Shown in pieces: positions 1 to 8,640 of a stretch of 16,899 bases of DNA. How positions within the stretch are numbered: position 1 is the stretch's first letter; each line of letters opens with the position of its first letter. Origin of the DNA: DSNY01 sp037442465 (GTDB lineage: Bacteria; Pseudomonadota; Gammaproteobacteria; Burkholderiales; Burkholderiaceae_F); NCBI GenBank assembly GCA_037442465.1, contig JBBIQI010000061.1:1-16899 (forward strand). Direction: 5' to 3'. The notes beneath the pieces were generated by a model that saw only the letters and a list, made by a program, of their open reading frames with translations, had not been told where the DNA came from and made no database searches. A program made the translations under genes and the position numbers.

Positions 1-78
1 CTCGGAATGACAAGAACGGGACGGCTCGGAATGACGAGGGCTGAGGGCTGCGGGCGTCCGAAGGTTGGCACCCGTCAC
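1..78. repeat. R1 dispersed repeat, partial copy at window edge
   Basis: The window opens inside a repeat. 'ctcggaatgac' occurs at 1-11 and again at 26-36. From about 23 to 78 the sequence parallels 12777-12832: both have ggctcggaatg, then cgaggg, gagg and gttggcac. Only the right-hand part of the element is present, and the rest lies left of the window. No ORF here is credible. The type resembles repeats seen in many bacterial genomes, but I cannot name a formal family. Confidence 0.7.
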
Positions 79-172
79 AGCGATTTGTAAGGCTCAATAG
101 GTTGACCGGCTATTCCTCCGTGCGCTCCATGCCTCGATAGTGAGACCGTCGTCCCTCGGAAGCCTGCGATGG

Positions 173-344
173 TCAGCACAGAAATGCAGAGAACACAGAG
201 AAAGGCAGGCTCGTTGCGCGGTGTCCTCGGCGTCGAACAGACGCTGGCGCTGTCGCCGCAACGTCCCGCGGACGTTTGAACCCCGAGTCCCCTTTGAATT
301 CCTCTGTGCCCTCTGCGTCTCTGTGGTGAAACCCTCGGCCTTCG
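173..344. repeat. R2 dispersed repeat with inverted ends ('cctctgtg' type)
   Basis: An imperfect inverted repeat frames this segment. The 15 bases at 186-200 (gcagagaacacagag) pair with 302-316 (ctctgtgccctctgc), 13 of 15 matching. The downstream end at 318-344 matches 10801-10827 at 22 of 27 positions. Related blocks lie near 10964-10988 and 12528-12546. The short ORFs across it on both strands have repetitive, low-complexity translations and no recognisable domain, so the whole 79-449 stretch is read as non-coding repeat sequence. Confidence 0.65.
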
Positions 345-449
345 AAGGCCGTGATGATCGCTACGGGAACCGCGAGGACACCAAGACAAGAATGCCTTGC
401 CTTGCGCGCCCCCTTGTCGGGACGTCGCCGCTCGCGCAAGTCCCGCGCC

Positions 450-471
450 CCTCGTGAAGTATCCGGGTTAG
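450..471 (-). repeat. R3 22-base motif covering the stop codon of the first SDR gene
   Basis: Read on the minus strand, these 22 bases match 10849-10870 on the plus strand at 20 of 22 positions (cta-cccggat--ttcacgagg core). The TAA stop of the SDR gene (468-470) lies inside the motif, so the repeat begins exactly at the end of the coding region. Confidence 0.6.
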
Positions 472-1220
472 CCGCGCCCCACGAACGGCATCTTGGTCGC
501 CATTACGGTCATCGTGAGCACGTTCGCCTCGAGCGGCAGGCTCGCCATGTGCAGTACGGCGTGGGCGACGATCTGCACGTCGATCACCGGTTCGGGCGCG
601 ATGCGGCCGTCGGCCTGCGGCACGCCTTGCGTCATCCGCGCGGCCATCGGCGTCAGCGCGTTGCCGATGTCGATCTGCCCGACGGCGATGTCGTACTTGC
701 GGCCGTCCAGCGAAGCGGCTTTCGTCAGCCCGGTGATCGCGTGCTTGCTCGCGGTGTACGGCGCGGAGTTCGGTCGTGGCGCGTGTGCCGAGATCGAACC
801 GTTGTTGATGATGCGGCCGCCGCGCGGCGACTGCTCCTTCATCACGCGGAACGCCTGTTGCAGGCACAGAAAGGCGCCGGTGAGGTTGACGTCGATCACC
901 TGCTGCCACTGCTCGGCGGACAGGTCTTCGAGCGGAACACCCGGCGCATTGGCGCCCGCATTGTTGAATAGCAGGTCGAGCCGGCCGAAGCGCGCGACCG
1001 CCGCATCGAACAGCGCACGCACCGATTCGGGACGCGTCACGTCGGTCGGCACCGTGAGCGCGCGTTCTGCGCCCGACCCGGCGAGCCGGATCGTCTCGTC
1101 CAGCGCGTCCGCCCGGCGGCCGGCGAGCGCCACACACCAGCCCGCGCGCAGGAAGGTCGTCGCAACCGCGCGGCCGATGCCGCTGCCGGCGCCGGTGATC
1201 AGCGCGACGCGCGCGGACAC
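468..1220 (-). CDS. SDR family oxidoreductase (NADP-type fingerprint)
   Basis: A classical short-chain dehydrogenase/reductase of 250 residues, a normal length for the family. The cofactor loop TGAGSGIG is at residues 9-16, NNAG at 86-89, and the structural Asn of the VNLTG motif is at 112. The catalytic Ser is 142 and the Tyr-x3-Lys pair is Y155/K159. The GRR at 34-36, at the end of the second strand, favours NADP(H), unlike the other SDR here. The start is GTG at 1220. It is preceded by AAGGAG inside the last codons of the permease gene, which ends four bases upstream, so the two are translationally linked. It is the last gene of the leftward transport/catabolic series. It probably oxidises a sugar or reduces a keto-acid intermediate, but the substrate cannot be read from the sequence. 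Confidence 0.93.
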   Translation of the reverse strand: MSARVALITGAGSGIGRAVATTFLRAGWCVALAGRRADALDETIRLAGSGAERALTVPTDVTRPESVRALFDAAVARFGRLDLLFNNAGANAPGVPLEDLSAEQWQQVIDVNLTGAFLCLQQAFRVMKEQSPRGGRIINNGSISAHAPRPNSAPYTASKHAITGLTKAASLDGRKYDIAVGQIDIGNALTPMAARMTQGVPQADGRIAPEPVIDVQIVAHAVLHMASLPLEANVLTMTVMATKMPFVGRG

Positions 1221-1224
1221 CGCG

Positions 1225-2112
1225 CTACTCCTTGACCGCGCCGGTCAGGCCAGACACGTAGTACTCGACGAAAAACGAATACAGGATCGCCACCGGCAGC
1301 GAGCCGAACAGCGCGCCGGCCATCAGCGAACCCCAGTGGTAGACATCGCCTTCGACGAGTTCGGTGACGACGCCGACGGGAACGGTCTTGACCTCCGAAG
1401 ACGAGATGAACGTCAGCGCGTAGATGAACTCGTTCCACGACAGCGTGAACGCGAAGATGCCGGCCGAGATCAGCCCAGGCACCGCCAGCGGCAGCACGAT
1501 CTTGGTCAGGATCTGCCAGCGCGACGCGCCGTCGATCAGCGCGCACTCCTCCAGCTCGAACGGGATCGAGCGGAAGTAGCCCATCAGCAGCCACGTGCAG
1601 AACGGGATCAGGAAGGTCGGGTACGTCAGGATCAGCGCCAGCCGCGTGTCGAACAGCCCCAGCTCGAACACGACCTTGGCGAGCGGGATGAACAGGATCG
1701 ACGGCGGAACCAGATAGGCGAGGAACACGCTGACGCCGACGAAGCGCGAGCCGTTGAACCGCAGGCGCTCGATCGCGTACGCCGCAAGCACGCTGCACAC
1801 GATCGACAGGAACGTCGAGACGACCGCGACCAGCATCGTGTTCCACAGCCAGTCCGGGTACGCGGTGTCGAACAGCAGCTTCTTGATGTGCGCCAGCGTC
1901 GGATTGATCACCCAGAACGGATTGCCTTCGCGCGACAGCAGTTCCTCGTTCGGCTTGAACGTCGTGATCGCCATCCAGTAGAAGGGAAACAGCAGCACGA
2001 ACAGGAAAAGCGCCAGCGGCATGTAAACGGTGACCACGCGCCGCGGCACGGATTCCAGGTACCGCATGCCCTGCGTATCGATCGCCTGCTCGGCGCCCGC
2101 GTGCGCGCTCAT
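1225..2112 (-). CDS. Carbohydrate ABC transporter permease, MalG type (CUT1)
   Basis: An inner-membrane subunit of a carbohydrate importer, 295 residues. Hydrophobic segments lie near residues 28-50, 92-112, 125-148, 158-180, 205-225 and 263-285, fitting a six-helix permease. The EAA loop that docks on the ATPase is at 187-210 (ELEECALIDGASRWQ, then the LPLA ending). An in-frame ATG exists at 2211, but the ATG at 2112 is preferred. The longer form would run 99 bases into the partner permease and add an Arg/Cys-rich tail not expected in the family, whereas 2112 sits four bases after the partner's stop behind AAAGGA. It acts with the permease at 2117-3025, the binding protein at 3109-4443 and the ATPase at 4475-5548. 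Confidence 0.95.
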   Translation of the reverse strand: MSAHAGAEQAIDTQGMRYLESVPRRVVTVYMPLALFLFVLLFPFYWMAITTFKPNEELLSREGNPFWVINPTLAHIKKLLFDTAYPDWLWNTMLVAVVSTFLSIVCSVLAAYAIERLRFNGSRFVGVSVFLAYLVPPSILFIPLAKVVFELGLFDTRLALILTYPTFLIPFCTWLLMGYFRSIPFELEECALIDGASRWQILTKIVLPLAVPGLISAGIFAFTLSWNEFIYALTFISSSEVKTVPVGVVTELVEGDVYHWGSLMAGALFGSLPVAILYSFFVEYYVSGLTGAVKE

Positions 2113-2116
2113 CGGT

Positions 2117-3025
2117 TCAGTCCTTTCCGCCCTGCTGCCACGCCCGCCGCTGCAGGCCGAAGTACGAGAACAGGATCGCCGCAAGCAGGAAGGGCACCAT
2201 CGCCACGGCAAGCGCGGCGCCCTCGCCGAGCGACCCGCCGGGGATCGCGCGCTGGAACGACAGTGTGGCCATCAGATGCGTGGCGTTCAGCGGCCCGCCG
2301 CGCGTCAGCACGTAGATCAGCTGGAAGTCGGTGAACGTGAACAAGACCGAGAAGGTCATCACCACCGCGATGATCGGGGTCAGCAGCGGCAGCGTCACGT
2401 AGCGGAACTGCTGCCACGGCGTGGCGCCGTCCAGGCTCGCCGCTTCGTAGTAAGAGGGCGAGATCGTCTGCAGGCCGGCCAGCAGGCAGATCGCGATGAA
2501 CGGCACCCCGCGCCAGATGTTGGCGGCGATCGTCGAAAAACGCGCGTTCCACGGATCGCCGAGGAAGTCGATATAGCGGTCGATGAAGCCGAGCTTGGTC
2601 AACGTCCAACTGATGACCGAAAATTGCGCGTCGTAGATCCACCAGAACGCGATCGCCGACAGCGCCGTGGGCACGATGAACGGCAGCAGCACGACCGCGC
2701 GGATGAACGCCTTGAAAGGCAGGTGCTTGTTTAGCAGCAGCGCCAGCCACAGGCCCAGCGCGAACTTGATCACGCTGGCGACGACCGTATAAAAGAGCGT
2801 GTTGAACAGCGAAAGCCGCGCGACCGAATCGCCGAACAGGAAGACGTAGTTCTCCAGCCCGACCCAGCTACCGCCGCGGCCGACCTTGGTGTCGGTGAAG
2901 CCGAGCCACACACCGAGCCCGAGCGGATACGTCAGGAAAAACAGCAGCAACGCCCCGGCCGGCAGCATGAACAGCAGGCCGAGGGCGTTGCGGTTGTTCT
3001 GCAGGCGATCGAGCAGTGCGGTCAT
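2117..3025 (-). CDS. Sugar ABC transporter permease, MalF type (CUT1)
   Basis: The second inner-membrane subunit, 302 residues. A first helix is near residues 15-42, with further hydrophobic segments near 75-98, 108-130, 165-188, 213-240 and 270-290. The EAA loop is at about 194-213 (EAASLDGATPWQQFRYV, then LPL). It lacks the large periplasmic loop of enteric MalF, as is usual for CUT1 permeases of this size. The ATG at 3025 follows 'gacctccg', which does not resemble a Shine-Dalgarno site, so initiation may be weak or depend on upstream translation. An 83-base gap with a strong stem-loop separates it from the binding-protein gene. The next permease gene follows after four bases. Confidence 0.95.
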   Translation of the reverse strand: MTALLDRLQNNRNALGLLFMLPAGALLLFFLTYPLGLGVWLGFTDTKVGRGGSWVGLENYVFLFGDSVARLSLFNTLFYTVVASVIKFALGLWLALLLNKHLPFKAFIRAVVLLPFIVPTALSAIAFWWIYDAQFSVISWTLTKLGFIDRYIDFLGDPWNARFSTIAANIWRGVPFIAICLLAGLQTISPSYYEAASLDGATPWQQFRYVTLPLLTPIIAVVMTFSVLFTFTDFQLIYVLTRGGPLNATHLMATLSFQRAIPGGSLGEGAALAVAMVPFLLAAILFSYFGLQRRAWQQGGKD

Positions 3026-3043
3026 CGGAGGTCAACTTCGGCG

Positions 3044-3079
3044 GCCCGGTTCAGCGGCACATGTCCGCTGCAACCGGGC
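3044..3079 (-). promoter_or_regulatory. Intercistronic stem-loop between binding-protein and permease genes
   Basis: The arms at 3044-3057 (gcccggttcagcgg) and 3065-3079 (ccgctgcaaccgggc) pair over 14 base pairs with one bulged base and a 7-base loop. No T-run follows in the direction of transcription, so it is not a classical intrinsic terminator. It lies 3' of the binding-protein gene and 5' of the first permease gene. In maltose-type operons, hairpins at this position protect the upstream mRNA and lower downstream expression. The structure is seen; the role is inferred. Confidence 0.65.
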
Positions 3080-3108
3080 GCAGTGAAGGCAGCACGCGGC
3101 GTGCACCT

Positions 3109-4443
3109 TCACACTTTGTAGTACCGCTCCGCCCGCTTCTGCGCGCGCTCGGCGGCCTCCTGCGGGCTGCGCGCCCCCGAAGCGGCTTCGGCCACCATGT
3201 TGACCACGATGAAGTCCGCCGCCGCGCCGGCCGAGGCGTAACCGAGCCGCCCCGCGTAGCCGATCGGCCGCATGATCTTCATCGCGTCGCGATACGGCGT
3301 GTGCTTCGGATCGACGGTCCAGATCGGATGCTTCTCGTAGGCGACCAGCGGCTGCGTCACGTAGCCGATCGCGGCCTGCATCCACGGGCCGTACTGCTCC
3401 TCCTCCATCATGAAGCGCAGGAACTCCTTCGCCGCCTTCGGGTACTTGGTGTGCTTGAAGATCATCTGGTTGAAGAACAGGTTCAGCTCGGTCGGCACCC
3501 CGGCCGGGCCGATCGGCATGTTGGCGTGTTGGATGTCGGCAGCCATTTGCTGCAGCTTCGGATCCTTGGAGGTCTTCGCCGCGTAGTAGATCGAGATGCC
3601 GTTGGCGGTCACGCTGCACTGGCCGTCGAGGAACGCCTTGTTATTGTTCGGATCGAGCCAGGACAACGTGCCTGGGACGAACGTCTGGTACAACTCGCGC
3701 GCGTACTCCAGCGCCTTGATCGTCTGCGGGCTGTTGATGACGACGTTGTTCTTTTCGTCGACGAGCTTGGCGCCGTGCGACCAGATCAGCCAGTGCGTCC
3801 ACACGTTGCCGTCGCCGGTGGCGTTGCCGAGCGCGAATCCGCCCGGCGTGCCCTTGTCCTTCAGCGCCTTCATCAGCTTGAGAAAGCCGTCGGTGTCGCG
3901 CGGGAACTTGTCGAAGCCGGCCGCCTTGACCTGGCTTTCGCGATACACGAGCGCGTTGCCCGCGCAGCCGAGCGGCACACCGATCCAGTTCTTGCCGTTG
4001 GGTCGCAGATACGCCTCGCACACCGGATACCAGCCGCCGTACTTCTTGCCGAGGTAGGTGCACAGGTCGGTCACGTCGACGAGCTTCTCAGGGTACAAAT
4101 TGGCGTCGTCGTGCGTCGACAGGATGATGTCCGGGCCGGCGCCGGTATTGGCAGCGACCGCCGCCTTCGGCCGCACGTCCTCCCAGCTTTCGTTGTCGAT
4201 ACGCACCTCGATGCCGGTCTTCGCGGTGAACGCCGCGACGTTCTTCATGTACTGGTCGATGTCGCCCTGTACGAACCGGCTCCAGCGCAACACGCGCAGC
4301 TTGGCGCCCTTCTCGGGCTGGTTGCTCCACTGCGCTTCGGCGTCCTTGATCCAGAGCATCGGTCCGACGGTCGCCGCCGTCGCCACGCCTGCCGTGGTCT
4401 TCAGGAACTCCCGCCGCCTCGTCGTACGATCGGTCTTGCTCAT
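3109..4443 (-). CDS. Carbohydrate ABC transporter substrate-binding protein with Tat signal
   Basis: A periplasmic binding protein of 444 residues (family 1 extracellular solute-binding type). The N-terminus carries a twin-arginine signal: R9-R10-R11-E-F-L-K, a hydrophobic Ala/Thr-rich stretch, and a likely cut after the AEA near residue 37. Export is therefore probably of a folded protein. The body has family-like segments such as VDNESWEDVRPKAA, GPDIILSTHDD and LSWLDPNNNKAFL, and the C-terminus ends RYYKV. The ATG at 4443 is chosen over an in-frame ATG at 4509 because AGGAGGAG lies just upstream and the signal peptide then starts at once. The longer frame would overlap the ATPase gene. It delivers substrate to the permeases. 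The ligand is unknown; CUT1 members take oligosaccharides, monosaccharides, polyols or related compounds. Confidence 0.95.
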   Translation of the reverse strand: MSKTDRTTRRREFLKTTAGVATAATVGPMLWIKDAEAQWSNQPEKGAKLRVLRWSRFVQGDIDQYMKNVAAFTAKTGIEVRIDNESWEDVRPKAAVAANTGAGPDIILSTHDDANLYPEKLVDVTDLCTYLGKKYGGWYPVCEAYLRPNGKNWIGVPLGCAGNALVYRESQVKAAGFDKFPRDTDGFLKLMKALKDKGTPGGFALGNATGDGNVWTHWLIWSHGAKLVDEKNNVVINSPQTIKALEYARELYQTFVPGTLSWLDPNNNKAFLDGQCSVTANGISIYYAAKTSKDPKLQQMAADIQHANMPIGPAGVPTELNLFFNQMIFKHTKYPKAAKEFLRFMMEEEQYGPWMQAAIGYVTQPLVAYEKHPIWTVDPKHTPYRDAMKIMRPIGYAGRLGYASAGAAADFIVVNMVAEAASGARSPQEAAERAQKRAERYYKV

Positions 4444-4474
4444 GTCTCCTCCTGTGTGGTGAGCCGTCGAGGGA

Positions 4475-5548
<1,074 letters not shown>

Positions 5549-5568
5549 GAAGCGCTGTCTCCTGTCTG

Positions 5569-5585
5569 CGGCGCTCGCTGCGCCG
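5569..5585 (-). promoter_or_regulatory. Small hairpin between dehydrogenase and ABC ATPase genes
   Basis: The sequence cggcgc-tcgct-gcgccg is a perfect six-base-pair stem with a five-base loop, in the 52-base gap between the hydroxyacid dehydrogenase stop and the ATPase start. No T-run follows. It may modulate processing or relative expression within the operon, or be chance in GC-rich DNA. Confidence 0.35.
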
Positions 5586-5600
5586 TGCTCCTGCTCGTTT

Positions 5601-6569
5601 CTAACGCGCGGGGCTCTTCGTCCCCTCGATCACAGAATACATGGGGCGTCCCGTCCGCGCCCACTGCACGATGTTCAGCGCCGCCTTGCGCCGCAGTTCG
5701 ACCTCGGCTTCGGCGGAATAGAACGCCGCGTGCGGCGTCAACAGGACACGCGGATGGCGCGCGAGCGGATGATCGGTCGCGAGCGGCTCGGCCGGCAGCA
5801 CGTCGAGTGCTGCGCCGTCGAGCGTGCCGTCTTCCAGCGCGACGAGCAGCGCGTCGACGTCGAGCACCGCACCGCGCGCGGTGTTGACCAGCACGCTGCC
5901 CGGTTTCATCTGCGCCAGCAGGCGCGCTCCGACCAGGCCGCGCGTCTCGCCCGTCAGCGGAACGTGCAGCGACACCACGTCGCTGCGCGCGAACAGGTCT
6001 TCGAGCGTGACGCGCTCCACGTACGCCGGAAAATCGCCGTCGATGATGTACGGGTCGCACGCCAGCACGCGGCCGAAGCAGTTGCGCGCCAGGTGCGCGA
6101 AGCGCTTGCCGATGCGGCCGAGGCCGAGGATGCCGACCGCAAGGTTCGATGCGCGGCGGATCGTCCCCGGCGACAGGTAGCTCCAGCGGCCGGCGCGGAC
6201 GTCGCGGTCGTACATCGGCAGGTGCCGCAGCAGCGCCAGCGCCATCGCCAGCGCATGCGTGGCGACCTCGCCGACCCCATAGTCGGGCGAGTTCGCGAGC
6301 CAGACACCGCGCCGCGCGCACGCGGCCGTGTCGATCGTGTCGTAACCGGCGCCATACCGGCTGACGATGCCAACGCGCGGCAACGCGGCCAGCACGCGGT
6401 CGGTCACCGGCGCGTACTGCACGAGCAACGCGTCGCAGTCGCGCGCGGCCTCGATCACGTCGCCTTCGGTGCGGCACTGCGCCGATTTCACGGTCCAGCC
6501 GGCCTCGGCGAACAGCGACTGCTCGAGCGCGAGCGACGGGAAGTCGAAGTCGGTGATCAGGACGTTCAT
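5601..6569 (-). CDS. D-isomer-specific 2-hydroxyacid dehydrogenase, CtBP-like
   Basis: A 322-residue member of the D-2-hydroxyacid/phosphoglycerate dehydrogenase family, close in character to bacterial 'C-terminal binding protein' dehydrogenases. The Rossmann motif G149-L-G-R-I-G154 is followed by an acidic D172 after the second strand, indicating NAD(H). The catalytic triad is recognisable: Arg232 in NTARG, Glu261 in PAEPL and His280 in TPHAAF. An in-frame start lies at 6743, but that extension would cut into the dehydratase gene and has low-complexity Arg/Ala content, so the ATG at 6569 is used; its ribosome site is weak. The 130 bases between the dehydratase stop and this start include a CCGC-GAAA-GCGG mini-hairpin and repeat-like sequence. 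It would interconvert a 2-keto acid and a D-2-hydroxy acid in the cytoplasm. The substrate is unknown. Confidence 0.93.
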   Translation of the reverse strand: MNVLITDFDFPSLALEQSLFAEAGWTVKSAQCRTEGDVIEAARDCDALLVQYAPVTDRVLAALPRVGIVSRYGAGYDTIDTAACARRGVWLANSPDYGVGEVATHALAMALALLRHLPMYDRDVRAGRWSYLSPGTIRRASNLAVGILGLGRIGKRFAHLARNCFGRVLACDPYIIDGDFPAYVERVTLEDLFARSDVVSLHVPLTGETRGLVGARLLAQMKPGSVLVNTARGAVLDVDALLVALEDGTLDGAALDVLPAEPLATDHPLARHPRVLLTPHAAFYSAEAEVELRRKAALNIVQWARTGRPMYSVIEGTKSPAR

Positions 6570-6699
6570 GCGGCAACGACGATCACGGACGCGCGTCGCC
6601 CTCGCGCAAGCAGGGACCCGGACGACTCCGAGCGGACAACGCCGGACGCCCGCTTTCGCGGCAGCGACGCTTCGGCGAACGAGGCCAGCGGCGACATTC

Positions 6700-8472
6700 T
6701 CAGTGGTTGTCCTTCGCCACCGCCGACCCGCTCGAACCGACAAGGAAGTCGAGATCGGCGCCGCGGTTGGCCTGCTGCACGTGATCGAAATACAGCCTCA
6801 CGTAGCCGCGGCTCATCGGCGGTTGCGGCGGCTTCCACTGCGCGCGCCGGCGCGCGAGCTCCGCGTCGCTGACTTCGAGGTGCAGCCGGCGCTTCTCGAC
6901 GTCCAGCTCGATCATGTCGCCGTTTTTCACGAGCGCGAGGTTGCCGCCGGCCGACGCCTCGGGCGCGACGTGCAGCACGACGGTGCCGTACGCGGTGCCG
7001 CTCATCCGCGCATCCGAGATGCGCACCATGTCGGTGATGCCCTGGCGCACGAGCTTCTTCGGAATCGGCATGTTGCCGACCTCGGCCATGCCGGGGTAGC
7101 CCTTGGGCCCGCAGTTCTTCAGCACGAGGATGTCGTCGGGCTTCACGTCGAGACTCTCATCCTCGACCTTGGCGTGCATCTCGTCGCTCGTCTCGAACAC
7201 GACCGCGCGGCCGCGGTGCTTCATCAGCGCGGGCGTCGCCGCCGACGGCTTGATCACCGCGCCGTCCGGGCACAGATTGCCGCGCAGCACGGCGATGCCC
7301 GCCTGCTTCTTGAACGGGTCGGTCAGCGGCCGGATCACGCGCTTCTTTCCCTCGAGATCCCAGCGCGGCGCATCCTTGTTGTTGTCCCAGATCGTCCTGC
7401 CATTGACCGTCAGCGCGTCGCGGTTCAACACCGGACCCAGCTCGCGGATCACCGCCGGCAGCCCGCCCGCGTAATAGAAGTCCTCCATCAGGTACTGGCC
7501 CGAGGGCTGCAGGTCCACGAGGCACGGCAGATCGTGGCCGAGCGCGTCCCAGTCGTCGAGCGACAGTGCGACCCCCACACGGCCGGCCAGCGCGAGCAGG
7601 TGGATCACCGCGTTGGTCGAGCCGCCGATCGCGGCATTGACGCGGATCGCGTTTTCGAACGCGGCGCGCGTCAGGACCTTCGACATCACGAGATCCTCCT
7701 CGACCATCTGCACGATGCGGCGGCCCGCCATCCGCGCCAGCACGTTGCGCCGCGCGTCCACCGCCGGGATCGCCGCGTTGCCCGGCAGCCCCATGCCGAG
7801 TGCTTCGACCATCGAGGCCATCGTCGACGCGGTGCCCATCGTCATGCAGTGGCCGTGCGAGCGGTGCATGCAGCTTTCGGCCTCGAAAAAGTCCGCCTGC
7901 GACATCTCGCCGGCGCGCACCGCTTCGCTCATCTGCCAGACGCCGGTACCCGATCCCAGTTCGCCGCCGCGGTACTTGCCCGACAGCATCGGCCCGCCGG
8001 ACACGCCGATCGTCGGCAGGTCCACGCTGGCCGCGCCCATCAGCAGCGCCGGCGTGGTCTTGTCGCAGCCCATCAGCAGCACCACGCCGTCGAGCGGGTT
8101 GGCGCGGATCGATTCCTCGACGTCCATGCTGACGAGATTGCGGAACAGCATCGTCGTCGGCCGCATCAGCGTCTCGCCGAGCGACATGACCGGGAATTCG
8201 AGCGGAAAGCCGCCCGCTTCAAGTACGCCATGCTTGACGTGCTCGGCGAGCACGCGGAAGTGCGTGTTGCACGGGGTCAGCTCCGACCACGTGTTGCAGA
8301 TGCCGATCACGGGGCGCCCGTCGAACTGATCGTGCGGAATGCCGCGGTTCTTCATCCACGAGCGGTAGATGAAGCCGTCGCGGTCGAGCCGCCCGAACCA
8401 GGCCTGGCTGCGGCGCGCTTTCGCGCCTTTGCGGCGCGCGCCCCCGCCGTTCGGGTCCGATCCCCCGGACAT
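6700..8472 (-). CDS. IlvD/Edd-family sugar-acid dehydratase (L-arabinonate dehydratase-like)
   Basis: A dehydratase of 590 residues that should convert an aldonate to its 2-keto-3-deoxy acid in the cytoplasm, using an iron-sulfur cluster and Mg2+. Candidate cluster ligands are Cys68 (TPCNTH), Cys136 (MGCDKTTPA) and Cys209 (GHCMTMGTAS). These three positions are characteristic of the family. A catalytic serine is expected at Ser491 in RMSGTAYG. The N-terminal RSWMKNRGIP and GICNTWSELTPCN segments are typical of the pentonate/hexonate dehydratase branch rather than true IlvD or Edd, which argues for sugar-acid catabolism. The ATG at 8472 follows GAGGAG; an in-frame ATG at 8568 would run through the promoter. 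It is first in the leftward series. Whether the substrate is arabinonate, xylonate, fuconate, sulfogluconate or another acid cannot be decided here. Confidence 0.94.
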   Translation of the reverse strand: MSGGSDPNGGGARRKGAKARRSQAWFGRLDRDGFIYRSWMKNRGIPHDQFDGRPVIGICNTWSELTPCNTHFRVLAEHVKHGVLEAGGFPLEFPVMSLGETLMRPTTMLFRNLVSMDVEESIRANPLDGVVLLMGCDKTTPALLMGAASVDLPTIGVSGGPMLSGKYRGGELGSGTGVWQMSEAVRAGEMSQADFFEAESCMHRSHGHCMTMGTASTMASMVEALGMGLPGNAAIPAVDARRNVLARMAGRRIVQMVEEDLVMSKVLTRAAFENAIRVNAAIGGSTNAVIHLLALAGRVGVALSLDDWDALGHDLPCLVDLQPSGQYLMEDFYYAGGLPAVIRELGPVLNRDALTVNGRTIWDNNKDAPRWDLEGKKRVIRPLTDPFKKQAGIAVLRGNLCPDGAVIKPSAATPALMKHRGRAVVFETSDEMHAKVEDESLDVKPDDILVLKNCGPKGYPGMAEVGNMPIPKKLVRQGITDMVRISDARMSGTAYGTVVLHVAPEASAGGNLALVKNGDMIELDVEKRRLHLEVSDAELARRRAQWKPPQPPMSRGYVRLYFDHVQQANRGADLDFLVGSSGSAVAKDNH

Positions 8473-8532
8473 GTCGTCGTCTCCTCGTGCTTTTCTGATC
8501 GTCGCCGTGCGCCGTCGACGCCGCGCCGGCGC

Positions 8533-8562
8533 ACTGTAGCCCGCGGCCGCTGCGCGGGTCAA
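8533..8562 (-). promoter_or_regulatory. Predicted promoter of the leftward catabolic/transport operon
   Basis: On the minus strand, TTGACC (8562-8557) and TACAGT (8538-8533) are spaced by 18 bases. They match the sigma-70 consensus at 5 of 6 and 4 of 6 positions. The -10 box lies about 60 bases upstream of the dehydratase ATG at 8472. The -35 box abuts the palindrome cluster at 8563-8595, a suitable place for a repressor or activator. Confidence 0.5.
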
Positions 8563-8595
8563 GACCAAGCGGTCAAGTGGTCAGGCCAATTTGGC
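8563..8595. promoter_or_regulatory. Cluster of palindromes in the divergent region, candidate operators
   Basis: Three adjacent or overlapping dyads are visible: GACC-aagc-GGTC (8563-8574), TGGTC-a-GGCCA (8578-8588, one mismatch) and GCCAA-t-TTGGC (8585-8595, perfect). The middle one resembles the TGGTCnGACCA core known for FadR-subfamily GntR regulators. They lie between the minus-strand -35 box and the plus-strand -10 box, so one regulator could control both arms. No regulator gene is in the window. Confidence 0.45.
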
Positions 8596-8605
8596 GGCCG
8601 CGCGG

Positions 8606-8637
8606 TATAGTCGCTGCCAACAGCGATTGGGGGAGGC
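8606..8637 (+). promoter_or_regulatory. Predicted -10 box and ribosome site for the rightward SDR gene
   Basis: TATAGT at 8606-8611 is a good -10 hexamer, but the bases at the expected -35 position (aggcca, inside the palindromes) are poor. This would fit activator-dependent or repressible transcription. A purine-rich site, gggggagg, at 8630-8637 precedes the GTG start at 8641 and decides that start. Confidence 0.4.
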
Positions 8638-8640
8638 GGC

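Noticed and set aside
1..78. A possible CRISPR array from repeated 'ctcggaatgac'
   Set aside because: Only two close copies, irregular spacing, no spacers and no cas genes. It is part of an R1 dispersed repeat.
75..457. Several short ORFs of about 90-105 codons in the left repeat region
   Set aside because: Their translations repeat the same phrases on both strands and coincide with R2 arms. They are repeat DNA, not genes.
493..2334. A 613-codon plus-strand ORF opposite the first SDR and the permeases
   Set aside because: Low-complexity Arg/Gln/Asp-rich translation, antisense to three well-supported genes.
3026..3108. A rho-independent terminator after the binding-protein gene
   Set aside because: The hairpin is strong, but no T-run follows on the transcribed strand and the permease genes downstream need the same transcript.
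6367..8610. A 747-codon plus-strand ORF opposite the dehydratase gene
   Set aside because: It is antisense to a clearly conserved IlvD/Edd gene, and its Arg/His/Ala-rich translation has no domain. High GC content makes such shadow frames long.
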